DNA of 64,000 bases from Clavulina sp. PMI_390 (Eukaryota > Basidiomycota > Agaricomycetes > Cantharellales > Hydnaceae), in assembly GCA_015039315.1 (NCBI GenBank), contig WIDE01000008.1, positions 297,341-361,340 on the forward strand, given 5' to 3'. A program made the translations under genes and the position numbers. The notes below the pieces were generated by a model. It searched no databases. It had not been told where the DNA came from and saw only the letters and a list, made by a program, of their open reading frames with translations. Numbering within the stretch: the first letter of the stretch is position 1; the number at the start of each line of letters is the position of its first letter. Shown here one piece after another: positions 24,671 to 37,705 of the stretch.

Positions 24671-27415
24671 TGTAGGGAGTAGCTGTTGGCGAGAAGATAG
24701 TCATGGGGTGGAGCTCAGTATATATCAGCTAGTCAAATGTCCAGCCAGATGAGACCTTCGGCCAAGCTACCCGAGGCATCTTTCGGTCTTGCGCGGGACG
24801 GCGATTGGGGTTTATCCAGTCATAGCAGTTGTGCAAAGCCACCCATCTGTGAACGCCAATTGCGGCATAGACTTTATGTTACTCGGAAAGTGTGGGGCAG
24901 AGAATAAATGTGAAACGCAGTAGCGGGAAGAGGAGATCTTGCACAACAGAGTTTTTGAATTATTTTCAGTCCAAGAGTACGGTACAGCAGGGCAGTGGCG
25001 GGCCCGAGTCGGAGGTTTGGTCTTGTTGTGAAAACATGGCGTCGACCCTGTTGCGTCATGAATCCTGCCCTACCATATTGGCGAATCCTACAACTGTGCT
25101 ACAATCGGAAGTTGTCCACCCTCACTGTCCCCTTCAATTTTACCCAAGCTTCAAAGTCTGAGAGGATCACGCCAAGACTCTTTTTTTCAGCAACAAACGC
25201 GTTTCGGAGCGTGAATCCGGTCTAATTTTTATGCACCTACGAGTCGGAAGTGCGATAGATCCATATTGTCAGTAGTCTCGCCCACTCTTCCCTTCTCTCA
25301 AGATGGATGGACCGTATCAATGAACGTTACAAGCAGGGTGTAGCAACATCGGCCGTTGCTAGCCTGACGCCACAATAAAAACTGAATCTCTCTCTCACCG
25401 TAGGTCCTTGACGAAATGTACCAGACGTTTTCGACTTCCACAGCAATTGCAAAGAAGGAACATCAGACGTCTAGCTTGAGGCCAAGTAGCGCATGTATGC
25501 TGATCTGCTGCCACACTCCAACTTCCCAAGCTCTCAAATTCAATGCTCGATCTATCTGCCACAACCAGGTGGTGATCCTTTGCTTTATTTGGCTCGGCTC
25601 GACGGTCCAAGTACTAAAGAGCTACGATACACTTCTGCCCTTTCCCCCTTCTACTGAGGAAAGCTACGTCGCAGCCGTCATCGCAATCCTCTTGTGACCC
25701 ATGTGCCTGCAAATAGTGAAACCAGTAAACTGCATTGTTAGTGCTTGCCTTTACCCCCTTTCAGCTCGCAGTCCTCGGAAACCGCATCTTCGCCCCACTC
25801 AGCACAATGCTTACCATTCGTCTCACCTCTTCCTCAAGTACTACCACCTGAGCTACGAATTTTCGTCGTATCTCCACGGCAATGCATTCTACAGCAATTG
25901 GTGGCTCTATACGGCTATCGATAGCCCGCAAGTTTCGGGATCCATTCCACGGCCATAAACGTATGGCCTCCCCTGTGGCAGAGCCCGCAGCCGGTCCCAT
26001 CTCCCAAACTCCCTCAATTCGCCAAACTTATCCTCCACCGCACCCGACTGCCGGAATGCGCCACATTTACGAGTTGATATTTACTTCAGCAGCTTAAGGA
26101 CGGCATTCCGCAGGTGCCTCAGATCCTTAGGCCACTAGCTGTTCATCTCTGCCCTGATGATCGCGAGCAAGGTTGTCTGTGGTGACACTTCCGCGAACAA
26201 GTCCTGAGCCGTTGTTGGCTGGGGTATGTTTCCGGCCTCCTGAGGTGAACCAGATGGGGCGCGAGATATGCAGTTTGGCAGCTCAACATTGACTCGATCA
26301 ACCTCGCCCGCTTCACTGAGCAGGAGTAAGAAGCCCTCATAGCGGATGCATGGGGCCGCTGGACCGCGGGCTTGCGGCCTCGGGCGACGTGCCTGCCGTC
26401 AAGCGCGAAATCATCCCTCTCGATGAGCACTCCCCTGTCTCTGCCGCTTCGTCCGCCTCGAAATCACGCTTTGCTGCGCTTGTTCCGCCGTCTCTCAACT
26501 CGTGCCTCCGTGGTTCCGGCGCCGACGGAGAGCTTTCTGACGCTACCGTACGGAGTAGCAGCAGAGCGCTCACCGGCTTCTTAATCGCACTATGAGCAAA
26601 AGGATTGTGCTTCGCAGATGAGCGATCAGTACATTTGGTTTGCGACGTCTTTCCGTAGCCCATGACACCCGGGTTATGGTTACATCAAGTCTCCACATAC
26701 TCGAAACAATCCTACGCTTGGCTGATCTTCATTGAAGATTTGCGTCCGTCTAGCATCCACTTCAGTGTCAGACTCTGGGGTCAGCTGACACTTCCCACGC
26801 TTATCACACGATTATTTCCCATTCGTTGGTCCCTCCTGTACTAGTCTCGACTACGGTACTGGTTTCTCTCCTGCACGTCCGTCGGAAACACCACAGCTCG
26901 GGAGGACAGTAATATTCATATGGTGTCGCGTCCTCGCTTGCGCGCACGACCCAGCGCGGGGCAGGAAACCAACCAAATCAGTCTTTGGCCGCCATCCCAA
27001 CCCTCCTTCTCCACGGAGACGCTTAGGATTAGTAGCGTGCACACGTGTTGGCTGGTGAATTCGAAGCAGCTTTGAGCGACTTGTCTATCCCTTAATTTGC
27101 GCGCTTTGGTTGTCGTGTGCATTGTCAACCCGCAGCATACACCTGCCAAAAAGTGGTGATTTGCACGCAACCGAGTCCGTCAGTTACACGAATGATTTTC
27201 GGCGGAGGAGTTGGGACGATGGAAAACGCGGTCGGTGGCTTCTTCAGTCGTCACTCATCTTGATTCACTATAGATCAGAAACACGATAAGCTAAATGATT
27301 TATTATCTGGGTCGTGCTGTGACACAGTCGGTGGAGGGAGGAGGAAGGATCTGCTATACTATTGCTATTCCTTCCACCGCTCCTGGGCGACAGGACTAAT
27401 GGTCACAATTTTTGG
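24671..27415. other. gene-poor stretch
   Basis: About 2.7 kb with many short frames on both strands but no recognisable domain, conserved motif or consistent splice pattern. A GC-rich patch near 26340-26580 has serine-rich frames on both strands that I cannot assign. It may be decayed sequence. Confidence 0.4.
24718..24726 (-). promoter_or_regulatory. TATA box of reductase gene 2
   Basis: GATATATAC on the minus strand, about 50 bp before the ATG at 24670. Placement matches the other two paralogues. Confidence 0.5.
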
Positions 27416-28496
27416 TCAGGCTCCTGTAACAGTTGGCAGGAAAGGCTGGCGAAGCTGTTCCTGGGGTATGCAATACTCAACCCCTCCCTCTAGCGCAGTA
27501 TCGACCTCGTCCATCTTGGCCAGAAGGGCATCTTTCTGATGTCCCAAATTAGCGAGCAAGGAGTCTTTCTGAGCAATAGTGATCTCGCCCGCATTTGCCT
27601 TCTGATTGATCACCTGGCGAACGCCTTCTAGCCTTCCGCCTTCACCCATCTTATGTTTCAAATCTCCCGTCACCTGATTCCACCTCTCAAGACAGGTCGC
27701 GTGCAGAACGTCCTTTTGGAAATACCGTATGACGTCCAGGGCGTTGTTGGTCATGTCCGTGAGGCTGCCTGCAGCATGTGGTGGAGAATATTGGTAGAAA
27801 TTGCTGTTGAGCTGATTGAGCAATCCAGTCAAACCTTGCCCCTGATGCGCTTGATAGTCGGTGACCGCTCGGAAAAGTGTCTTTTTTTCTTCTTTGCCAG
27901 GATCTTTGTCGACGACAGTTCCCTTGGTGCCTGAAGTGCGGTCCAACGTGGTATCCGATGCCGCTCTACAATGCGGTCAGCGAGGTGAGCACTATCGAAG
28001 CGCAGAAGACTTACTGAATCGTTTGCGCGACAGTAGCGCCAACAAGTGCCTTGGTGGCCGTACTAGCAGCATCTTTACCCACTTCCTTGGAGAAACCGAT
28101 GCCCACCTGCTTCCCAACAGCACCGCCCGCGCCGCCACCGAGCACACCTCCAGCACCAGCAAGTGCGCCATCAATGACAAATCGTTGGACGCTCACGTTT
28201 CCCGTGTCTCCTTTGACATTTTCGTCATCGATTGTCGTACTGATACCATACTCAGCACCAATACCAGCCGTTGAGCCAAGCACGCCACCAGCAACAGCCC
28301 CTACTGGGCCTCCCACTACAAAGCCGGCCACCGTGCCTGCAGTAGTGATGATTGAATTTGCCTGATTGGCAAGGGCTCGCTTTGCGTGCTCTCCATTACC
28401 CGAAGCAGCTTGGACGGCGGCAGTGACGAGACCGACAACAGGAACCTTCTCGGTGAACTTGGTAACAGCACCATCGCGCGAGGTAGCATTCCCCAT
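27416..28496 (-). CDS. predicted N-myristoylated glycine-zipper protein, unknown function
   Basis: Two exons (28496-28015 and 27965-27416) joined by a short intron (GTAAGT...TGTAG), joining AQTIQ to AASDTT. It starts MGNATSRDG, which fits an N-myristoylation signal (glycine at 2, serine at 6). Residues about 45-90 and 115-140 are rich in glycine and alanine with G-x-x-x-G spacing (VAGFVVGGPVGAVAGGVLG; GALAGAGGVLGGGAGGAVG), typical of membrane-inserting glycine-zipper helices. The second half is soluble and helical, with QKDALLAKMDEVDTAL. I do not recognise a family. Lipid anchor plus zipper suggests a membrane-associated protein, possibly oligomeric. The gene stands alone between two gene-poor regions inside the reductase island. 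Confidence 0.75.
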
Positions 28497-30419
28497 GGCC
28501 AAAGAGGTGAGTAGTGGAAGTTTGAGGTTCGGTATGGAATGTGGTGGCAGGTACTGTGTGTAGAGAGTTTGGGCGAAGGAGACAATTATTGGGCACTTAT
28601 ATATAGATTTTTTTAACCAATTTCTCAAGCAGAGATGACGCCTCTTTGAAGCCAACACTTTCGGCTTCGTGTCACACATCATGTGCCCTACTCACAGTAC
28701 GAGTCGGATATGGGGCGCCGGGTCCCGAAGTGTCCGAATAGCTGCGAAGAAAATCATCACCGCCGCCGCAGGCCCTATGCTCAACCGCAGCGGACAGGAT
28801 CAAGAGCTCCGATTGCATGGCTCGGCTTTCACAACCACCTCAGGCAATTTGATTCAGATCGCATTGCCCCGATGGGCTGAGTCTGAATGGTTTGCCTGAT
28901 AATATTGAACCCATCGCGCCTTGCACAACACGGTTCAAGATCAGGGTAAAATGGTCTGATGGCGATCCTTCCGACGTTAATACTGATGAGGATGCAGCCA
29001 ACTAGTCATCAAACTAGTGACTGGCGATGCACCCGGGAGACCAACGACCGAAGGGTCGACGACCGAGATCGAAGGGGAGGAGGGGACGAGTGAGAGCCCG
29101 GAGAAGGGTCCCCGCACGCGCGGAAAGACTCAGAGGTGAGGGGTGGACCGCGGTACAGAGAAGCTGCTCACACCGATTCGAATATTCACATGGTTCCATT
29201 ACGTTATCGCCTTCACTGATTGAATGGTAAACCGAATAGTAGGGATTTGTAGGTGTTGCAATTGGGCTTCGGCTTTCAGGGATAACGATAGTGTTTCGGA
29301 AATAATGTTAACTCTCACAAGATAGTTTGTTAATCCTGATTGGTTGCTGGTTGTGGCGATTTGAGCTCGAAATTCATTCAGAATAGTGTTCTGTCAAATT
29401 GTTCTAGGTGTCTATGGCTTTCGGTCTCGCAGGTCACGACAACCGAGACCGGACTCATGGTCGTAGACACTTTGACCGCCTGTCAATAGTCGCCAATATT
29501 TTATTCCTCTCGGACAGGAAGGCGGCTACAGTGATAAACGTACGACCAGATGGTAGGTAGAAGTGGTGGTTTGGAATGGCAACTAGATCAAATTGGTGGC
29601 TTTCACATGTCACCGCCGAGATGAGCTCGATTGCGTCCCGCCTGGCTCTGGCGCCGGCCTGTACCCAGTACATAGATAGACGGACATTAAAAACCGTGTT
29701 CTATACAATACACAGTGAAATCAAGCAATTCAAAACAACTGGTATAAGGCTTGATTCTGCACACATCTGAGCGCTTGAGTAGTGCTGAGCTGAACCACTT
29801 CACGACCTTCAGCAGCCTTATAGTACAAAGCCGCCCGATCCTGAACCTATCTCTCAGAGCTCCCGTCCAATCGGATATCTTGCGAGTCACTCAGCGTGTC
29901 AGACGGCACGGTCGACATCTTCCGACCTTCCCTGACAGCTCGCTCATTGTAGTTTGGGTTCCATTTTTTTGGGCCTCAAGCACTGTTTCCTTAGTCCATC
30001 TTTACTCAACGGGCTGGTCCCTCATCTAACGAAGGTAGCCATAGCGGGGGAATTCCTTCCCCGCAAGCAATTGTGCTTAGTGGAATCGAAGCGGGCAGCA
30101 ATGGCATGGTCTGACCCTCCCGACAGTTTTACAACTATTAATTTACATAGATTAATGACCCTAAAGAAGGGGGTGCCACTCAATCTCAGAGAGGTGAGAG
30201 TCTCCCGGGGGGTGGCAATTAGAATCCGTAAAGTCGGAAGGCTCGTGGCGAGATTGTGACCACCGCGCCCTGTCACGCGAACTAGGTGTTCACCACCTGC
30301 TTGCTCTGGATAGAAACATGACCACCGGAAACCGAGATTTGGTGTCTGGAACGGTCGTTGTGGTATATCGACAAGTGGTCTTGTGTTTCTATGTATACTG
30401 GATTATGATGTCCTGTGTA
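28497..30419. other. gene-poor stretch
   Basis: About 1.9 kb upstream of the glycine-zipper gene and downstream of reductase gene 3. A GC-rich patch at 29027-29160 has several short CGACCGA-type repeats. No gene, tRNA or transposon is supported. Confidence 0.4.
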
Positions 30420-33400
30420 CTAAACTAATGGTAGGAATCCAGTAGTCTGCCAGTGTTTCACCCAGCCTTGTACCTCCTCGATTGGAATGGGATCCAAGCT
30501 CGCCAACATGGGAGATATGCTCCGCATCTTCTCCGTTGAGATCCTCACCACACCAAAGGCCTCCTTCCGATGACTTTCGTCTGCAGGAAGCATACGATTC
30601 ATTGCATCACCAGCAGCCAAGCCGCGATAAAATGGGAGTAACTTTATCCCAGGAATTCTATCATGGTCTTCAGGTTTTATCGCCTCTAGTTTCTTCAGCC
30701 ATTCTGCGAAGGGGAGAAGTGGAACGGCCCCGCCGTTGGCCGACGGGGGAAGGGCATCCGCCGCTGCTTCCAGGACCATCTTCCACGGAGTTGGCTTGGG
30801 GTGATAGATATGGAGCACTCTCTCGGGTGTGCTTGTTAGAGCAGCGTCCAGTACAGACGTGGCAGCTGCGTCAACCGATATCCACGATACAGACTAAAGT
30901 ACGAGGGAAAGTCAATTGCGGCTACCAAAGCCCTGAAAAGGTGACCCATGAGACGTACCCCAGGAGAATCAGGGAGGTAACCAAGAGCCAGAGAACTCTT
31001 GAGAAGTATAGGGAACCAGCCACTAGTTGCCCAAGAACCATTCATACTCCCACTAAGCTGCCCAAGTCTGATCGAGGTCGTCACGAGCCCAGTCTGTTCG
31101 CGTGCATACTCGAGAATCTACGGCGCCAATATCATCAGTACGGTTCTAGTTCAAAGTAAGAAATATAGTGAAAGACCTACTTTTTCAGCGACGTACTTAG
31201 ATTCACCATATCCAGTGCCTACGCTGACGCTAGGGTCGCCGATAGGTTCTTCAGGAGCAGGGTGAGATGTATCGGTCCAACCAGGAAATACGCCGACAGA
31301 CGACGTGAATACAAATCGTAAGGAAGACGCATTCGCACTTGAGAGCGCGAGATCGACCAAGTTACGAGTTGATTTAATTTGTGGCCCAAAAGATTGGAGC
31401 GAGAGGTTGAAGTCCAGTCGCCACGCGTTGTGTACAATGACAGTAACTGAGCGAGAAATCTGGTCGGGAGTCAATGACATCGCGCGTGAGCACGTCATCC
31501 AACTCTATACACGCACCTCTTCGTATTCGGCGAGGTTGAGGCCCAGATGATCGGCAGAGGTGTCTGTATCAATCATTTGCAGTTTGTGGTGTTGAAGTAG
31601 AGAAGGGTCTAAGCCCTTGTCCACAAATGACGCCTGTTGACGCTCCATCCCTGAATGTTCAGAACTAGGACGGTTGAATGCCCATACTCGTCCGAATCGA
31701 TCCGATTCGATGGCTTGTTGGAGGAGTGCGCTACCCAGAGCGCCAGTTGTTCCAGTAATCAGAATTGACTCCTTCGGAGTGGTCGCCACTCTGTGCGTAA
31801 ACGTAGACCAAATCTGGCGGACCCATCTCATGACTAAAGACCATTGTGGAGTATACCAATGGCTTGCACCTCTTTCAGTAGCCTTCTGGACCTCATATCC
31901 CTCTCGTAATGGTTTTGTCGGGTCCGGGGACTCGGGTGTAGAGACTGCTGGGATCTTTGGAAGGTCCGCAACGTATTTTCGCAACAGGCTATCCATGTTC
32001 ATGAGATGCTCTTGTTTAACCTCGGTAGAGTTCGTATCATCTGGTGAGACGACCGAGAGGAGATATTGCGCCAATGCGGGGATAGTAGGGTATGCGAAGA
32101 CCATATTCGCGTCAAGTGAGCGAGCTTTAGACGACACGGTGGGGTTGGGGAATCGCTGCATGGCGCTGCTGCAGCGAAGGCGGAGGAATGTGGCAGTAAG
32201 GCTAGAGAAAGGAAAAATTGAGCACCTTCCATGCTTGTACCAGGACCCCGGAATATCTACCTATCAGCGCCTTGATCAAATAGGTCTTTTGAGGGATCGA
32301 TCGAATGTTGCACAAGCTCTTCAACAATTTGGAGGACCCAAGGTCTGAGCGCAGCTGATGTCCATGCTTCAGGAAGTTCGCCGTCCTCCGCTCCTCTGGC
32401 CTTATCGATCGCCGCGTACATCTCTTCGATCTCTGTAGCGTACAACTCCTCAGTACGCTTTCGCTGAACTGTCCCTTTGGGTGTTTTGGCAAATGGCTTT
32501 GTTGAGGTCGATAGAATGATAGTCTCCTTGAAGATTTTGGCAAAGCCAGCGGACTTGGCGTTGACTTTTTCCACATGTGGCCTGTGACAGATAATATTTT
32601 CATATGGCTAGAACCGAGAGCCAAGAGATCGGTACTACTCACCATAACAAGTTGCGGAAAGCCGCCACTTGATCAGAGTCGCTTGGGTCTACCTCATGTC
32701 CTGGGGTGGTTTGGACGAGAATTGCCACTTGGTTCTTGGCACGTCCTAGTAAGACGGCGGCAGCAACCAAAGGACTCTCCGCCATTGCAAGCTCTAGTTG
32801 AGACCATTAGCATGAAACGAACACACAGGCGATACGTGCATTTCTTGTACGAACCAATAGGGGCTGGATTGACCTTCTCTCCCGTCGCTAATGAAGGGTT
32901 ATGGCAGAGTATAGACTTGAGTCGGTGGAATGCTCTGAATGAGTGACGCATACTAACCCAACGTAACTTGGTCATCCAATCGACCAACTCTATAAGAAAC
33001 CGGAGCATCAACTCACGAATTCCTCAAATAACAGACTGGTTGAGACTCACATCTTATACATTCGTGGTTTGGTAGGGTGGCGCATGAACAGGTCGTTTGT
33101 AGCGTATGCTGGTCCATCAGGGGTTTCAATGTTAAATATTGAGGGGCGAAACTCCCTCGATTCCTAACAGCAGCCGGCCTGGGCGTCAGTAGGATATACT
33201 TTGTAGCCGATCAGAAGGCGAAGGTCAGCCTACTAATAGTTGCAATTCAAACAGCCCGCTGTCCTGCTCCTCCCATCGAGCGGGATACTCTTCAGTGAAT
33301 TCGAGCCATATCCACTCCTCAGGAGTGCGATGGATCCGTTTCAACTGAGTCCCGTTTGTGAACTCTGTACCCCCATAACTAAGTGTTACATTCACGCCGC

Positions 33401-34570
33401 GGCGCACAAGATGGTCGCCAACTTCTTCAGGAAGGGGGCCACCTCCAGTAATCTATATCCGTCATAACATTGAATGAGAAGAACTGATGGGTCAGAGGTG
33501 CAGCTACATGGAACACTCACAACACGGTCCATTGTTCTCAGGTACTCGATAGCTGGCTCGTTGCGGGACCAAGCGACTAAAAAGGCTGGTACCGCAAGCA
33601 CCGAAGTCGCTCCGAATCTGCGCATTGCTTGCATAGTGATCTCTGGGTTTGCCATAGGAGCTGGCTCCCCATCGTCCACAATATCCCAAAGCATGATAGG
33701 TGCTCCGGTACGAAGTGGAGCCATGACCTGCACGACAATACCCATCATGTGGAAAGGAGGGATGGCCATGGCAGCTGAAAGGAGGCTTCCATGATCCTTG
33801 ACAACTAACAAAGCTTGGATATGAGAGCGAACGTCAACGCAGGAAAGGAATCAATCCACGTACAGGGCACGAGCGTCGTGTAACGCACATATTTTTCGGT
33901 GAGGGGGATTGGCTTTGGTAGGGACGTTGTGCCTGACGAGTGGATATAATACCTAAGAGCTTCAAGCTCATCTGAATCAGCAGGTAGAGGGTAGTCTTTC
34001 AACACCTCAACATCATCAGCTATAGTGCCCAGGTGTGGGAAAAGCCTTGTAGCAGAAGGGACGGGAATAGTATTGAGAGAATGGCCCGGTGCCTCATCAG
34101 CTATCAAGCTTCTCGTTTCTTCAAATAGGGTGTGCACAGCAGATCCACCTCCGACGATCACGTCATGACAATCGGTCTTCCGGAGCAGGTTGACAACTGC
34201 GTTGGGTGAGTTGCGCTGGGAGATCGGCATTGCCTGTTGATTAAACAAATTAGTTCGTATTGAAGGATTTGGTTAAAGCTTGAGATGTACATACGATGTT
34301 GCCTGACTGCACAATTGCTAGATTGAGTGCTTGATACAGAAGGCAATCCGTGGCGGCGAGAATAGCAATAACACGCCCTGTTTTTGAAGGCATGCCCTCC
34401 TCATCAAGAGGGCTGAGAATGTGTGCAGCACGGGTGACAGCTCTCTTCAACTGCGTCCAGTCGACGGATCGAGCAGTACCTGTCTCTATGTTTCCGAAAG
34501 GCACGAGAATCGCGTATGTGCCATGGGGATTAGCCTTAACGCGCTCTTCGAGCAGTTGGCACAGGGACAT
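30420..34570 (-). CDS. NRPS-like carboxylate reductase, A-T-R (paralogue 3)
   Basis: Third paralogue, from MSLCQLLEERVKANPHGTY at 34570 to FLPLV-stop at 30420. Conserved motifs are HSSGTTSLPKP, MMGIVVQVM in the A4 neighbourhood, SYGGTE, GTVQRKRTEELY, GADSL (serine split AG|C by an intron), TGTTGALGSALL and GYGESKYVAE. Compared with the other two, the linker between thiolation and reductase domains is longer by about 30-45 residues (EGYEVQKATERGAS ... FTHRVATTPKES). No clean intron removes it in frame. No disabling change is seen. The hydrolase at 35419 lies just upstream on the same strand, so each reductase-hydrolase pair keeps the same strand but not the same order. Confidence 0.88.
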
Positions 34571-35418
34571 CGCAGAGAAGAGTTAAAGAAACTGGAGGAG
34601 AGGCGATGGCAAGAGACCACGTCAGAGCTGAACATATATCACCCGTCTTCGCGTCCCTTGAGATCCAAGTTTAGCCGTATGACAGGCGGCTTCTTGGAGG
34701 CTTGCCACCCTAAATGAGCCTCGGAGATGTTCAAGCGATGAGAACAGGCATATAGGGGCTGGCGAACCCCTGGGAAATTTTCTTGAAGAACTCGTCGGGA
34801 AGTGAAAAGCGAGAGGCATAGAGTATTTGTGGCAGGTCGACATGTTTTGGGCAGGCAGTGGTCGTCGCGTAGAGGGCAGTCTGCAAAACGTGTGTGCGAG
34901 GGCGAGATGACAGAGAGTTCGGAGGCAATATGTATAGGACGACGTGATTGATTAACCAGCGCATGCATTCCTGAAGGACACGAACTCTGGAAGTCAACAT
35001 CATCCAGGGTGCGGCGAGAACATCTGTCAATCGTGGCACGTGACTCTCCCCACTCATCAAGCACATTTGGCAGTCATTTCCCAGCGACATCCTCAGCAAC
35101 ACATGGTATTTCATATCGTCAGAGAATACCTGGAATCTCCTTGCAAAGTTCCTCAAACCATACACAACAGAATTTTAAGCCAAGAACATATGTGCGCTTC
35201 AACTATGGCTCCAGATTTACATCAGTTGATAAAAGAATCAAACGAGAGTTCGGAAACTGCTTCATATTGGCCGATGAGCCTGAATGACCGCGACCCCACA
35301 CCTTCTCCAGCCACCGTGATTCCTCCCTTTATTGAGAAGGATCGAGAAAGCTTATTCGGGATATCTGGGTGAATTATTACGATGAAGTCAACTTGCTTAC
35401 CTGTACAAAACCACGTGC
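34571..35418. other. promoter region of reductase gene 3
   Basis: About 850 bp between the hydrolase stop and the reductase start. Two overlapping minus-strand frames of about 140 codons are present, but they use non-ATG starts, show no motif and overlap the TATA box, so they are not called. Confidence 0.4.
34630..34640 (-). promoter_or_regulatory. TATA box of reductase gene 3
   Basis: GATATATGTTC on the minus strand, about 60-70 bp before the ATG at 34570, in the same relative place as in the two paralogues. Confidence 0.45.
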
Positions 35419-37080
35419 TTAGACGGGGTAGTCGCCCGCCTGAGGTAAGGCACTCAGCCACGCCACTATGCTCTCGAGGGTCCTCCGTGTCTCCTTTGAG
35501 ACGCTAGGTGCGAGCGCGGCAAAATTGTGCCACATCTCAGGCTCTTCATCCATCACGACCCAAGGCCAGACTTTCGGCTGCGCTTCCTCTCCGTCTTGGG
35601 GGATAAGGTGCGTTATGGATCCCGGTTCAATTGGGCCCTGACCATCGGAGGGCTTGGAGCTAGGGGAAGGGAGGCTTGCCAAGGTTGAATGCTCGGTAAA
35701 CCTATGTGCGCACACACGGATCTCATCACGGAGAACCTCCTTTCCGCCCAGGCTAAAGTACGCCGGAGGGTATCTCTCGAATGTGGGGCGTTCGCTTGCA
35801 GAAGTTCCGTCCATATTACGGGTTGGAATCGTCAAGGGACAGTCAGGCGAACCTGGTGACACAAATGGATCTGAAGCAAGGGATTGCCGAGTCAAGACCT
35901 TGCCTGCGAATCCCCGGAGTGCATGGGAATCCATCTCTGGGCGCACTTGATCGTGAGCTATAGCGTAGGATGGCATATGTTAGTCCTAAATCGAAGTAGC
36001 CACTGCTGAGAGGATTAAGTACGAACCATGACCCCCTACGATATCAGTTTCGGTGTTGAGAACGAAGGAAGAGGTAGGATCCCTCGAGCCGAGAGGGTAC
36101 AATGACAAAATGTCACATAATGGACTGATTAGAATCATGCCTCCAGGCATCAGTGACATCACGCCTTCAAGATGAGCAGGAAGTGGCATGTTTGTCACCC
36201 TTGAAGCAGGTAGAGGCGCATCACGGAGATATCTCGTAGCACTAAGAACAACATGCGCTCCAGCAGAGTCTCCAGAAAGTATGACATTCCTGGGATGATA
36301 CCCTAAATCAAAAACAACATGATACACAACGCTCACAGCGTCAAGGAGAGCCGCAGGGAAAGCGTTCGCGGGGGCTGAGAGAGGAGTCGCGCGACAGAGG
36401 CGGTACTCCACATTGAGAATACGGGAAATAGGCTTAGAGGGATGTGCTCGCGCTTGAGTAACCAACGCACGAGGTAGACCTCCAGGAAGTGCTGAACCAG
36501 CCTATACAGAAAGAAGAGGGTATTGGTTCATAAGGGCACAGGCGGGCATGGCGACGTGAATTCAGGAAGAGCATACCACGTATCCGCTCCCGTGGAAATG
36601 GACTATTAGCTTCTCGTCCTTTCCGGCGGGTGCGATAGGGACAGTGCCCACTTCATGCCCAAACCAGTAGGCGGGCACACCGGCAGGATGCACATCATTT
36701 CCAATCATTATTTCCTTGATCTCCCCCACAATATCACTTTCCGGAACGGGATCCACAAAGACTCCCCGGCAATCCCTACCACAGGCTTTTGCATCAAGCA
36801 TGTCGGCCTTCTCGACGTCCTTCCTCGCTTGGATAAGACCAGCGTGCGTAGCAATGTGGAAGAAGTCCCGGAAGAGAGGGACAAAGATCGACTGCAACCA
36901 GCTCCATTTGGGGCTGGGTCTAAGAGCAGGGATGAGGAATTGAGTGCCGAGGAGCGGCGCGCGGATGAATAGAAGGAACGAGAACTGGGAGACAAGGTAG
37001 AATGTCTTCCACGGCTGGCGATACACCCGATTCCACGGCCTTTTCGCCACTTGCACATCCTGCTCGAGGCTTGTCGCCAT
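35419..37080 (-). CDS. alpha/beta-hydrolase, HSL type (paralogue 2)
   Basis: Three exons (37080-36577, 36501-36027, 35957-35419), with junctions matching the other two copies. It begins MATSLEQDVQVAKRPW and carries the shared VYRQPWKTFYL segment and a hydrophobic stretch. The oxyanion motif reads HFHGSGYV, with serine replacing the third glycine of the usual HGGG. The nucleophile elbow SGDSAGAHV, the acid region GGKEVLRDEI and the histidine in EPEMWHNF are intact. It is a likely ester hydrolase of the hormone-sensitive-lipase superfamily; the substrate is not known. It lies upstream of reductase gene 3 and downstream of an F-box gene, as half of a duplicated F-box/hydrolase unit. The start at 37080 is the first ATG matching the other copies. 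Confidence 0.87.
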
Positions 37081-37705
37081 GTTGCTGAGAGTTGTCGATG
37101 TTAGGTCAACGCCCCACTCGGCCTCGGCCTCGTGCGAGGAGTGAATTGACAATCAATTGAGATATGTAAGCTTATTGATACATTTTGCTCAGGCATCTCT
37201 TATTCGTGGGCGATCAGTAGGTTGCTGATTTCCTTTCATTAATAGGAGGTTATTACCGTCCAAGCGCGAGGACAGCGTTGGCAGAGTTCTCTATTATGAC
37301 GTCACAAAATTGTACTGCATCCCGTTCCAGTCGCTCTGGCTCTGGGTCACTTGATAATTATCTTAAATTACATGGTTTTAATATCGTCGGATGAGATCTA
37401 GGCTAATATCCATGATTGAGTGGTGTCATCTCGTCCTTTGAGCATGGGAGGTGCCAATTGGAATTCCGAAATATTTTACCCCCGTGTTCACACCACTATA
37501 ACGGCCGAAAGATAAATAGGGTAGATTCAGGCGTTTCAAGACTTCTTGGATGTATCGCAATCATCTAAGCATCAAGATTTTGTGAGAGGAAGATGAGGAC
37601 AGCCCAATGGGGAAAGAGAGGGAGAGCTCACAAAGTACGCTGATGCCCAGTAGGATTTCACGCGCCAATATACAGCAACGGTAGGTCATCCGCAGGGCTT
37701 TCTGG
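37081..37705. other. intergenic region, hydrolase 2 promoter
   Basis: About 625 bp between the F-box stop and the hydrolase start, AT-rich. The equivalent interval of the other duplicated unit is 41645-42323; similarity by eye is weak. No gene is seen. Confidence 0.35.

Noticed and set aside
26350..26595. Serine-rich plus-strand frame in a GC-rich patch
   Set aside because: Several frames are open on both strands at once, as expected from composition; no conserved motif.
29027..29160. Short CGACCGA-like repeats suggesting an array
   Set aside because: Units are irregular and unspaced; not a CRISPR array (none expected in fungi) and not a clear satellite.
30482..31159. 225-codon plus-strand frame
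   Set aside because: Antisense to reductase gene 3, whose coding frame and motifs are clear.
34731..35165. 144-codon minus-strand frame upstream of reductase gene 3
   Set aside because: No ATG at its start, no recognisable motif, overlaps a second frame; more likely promoter DNA.
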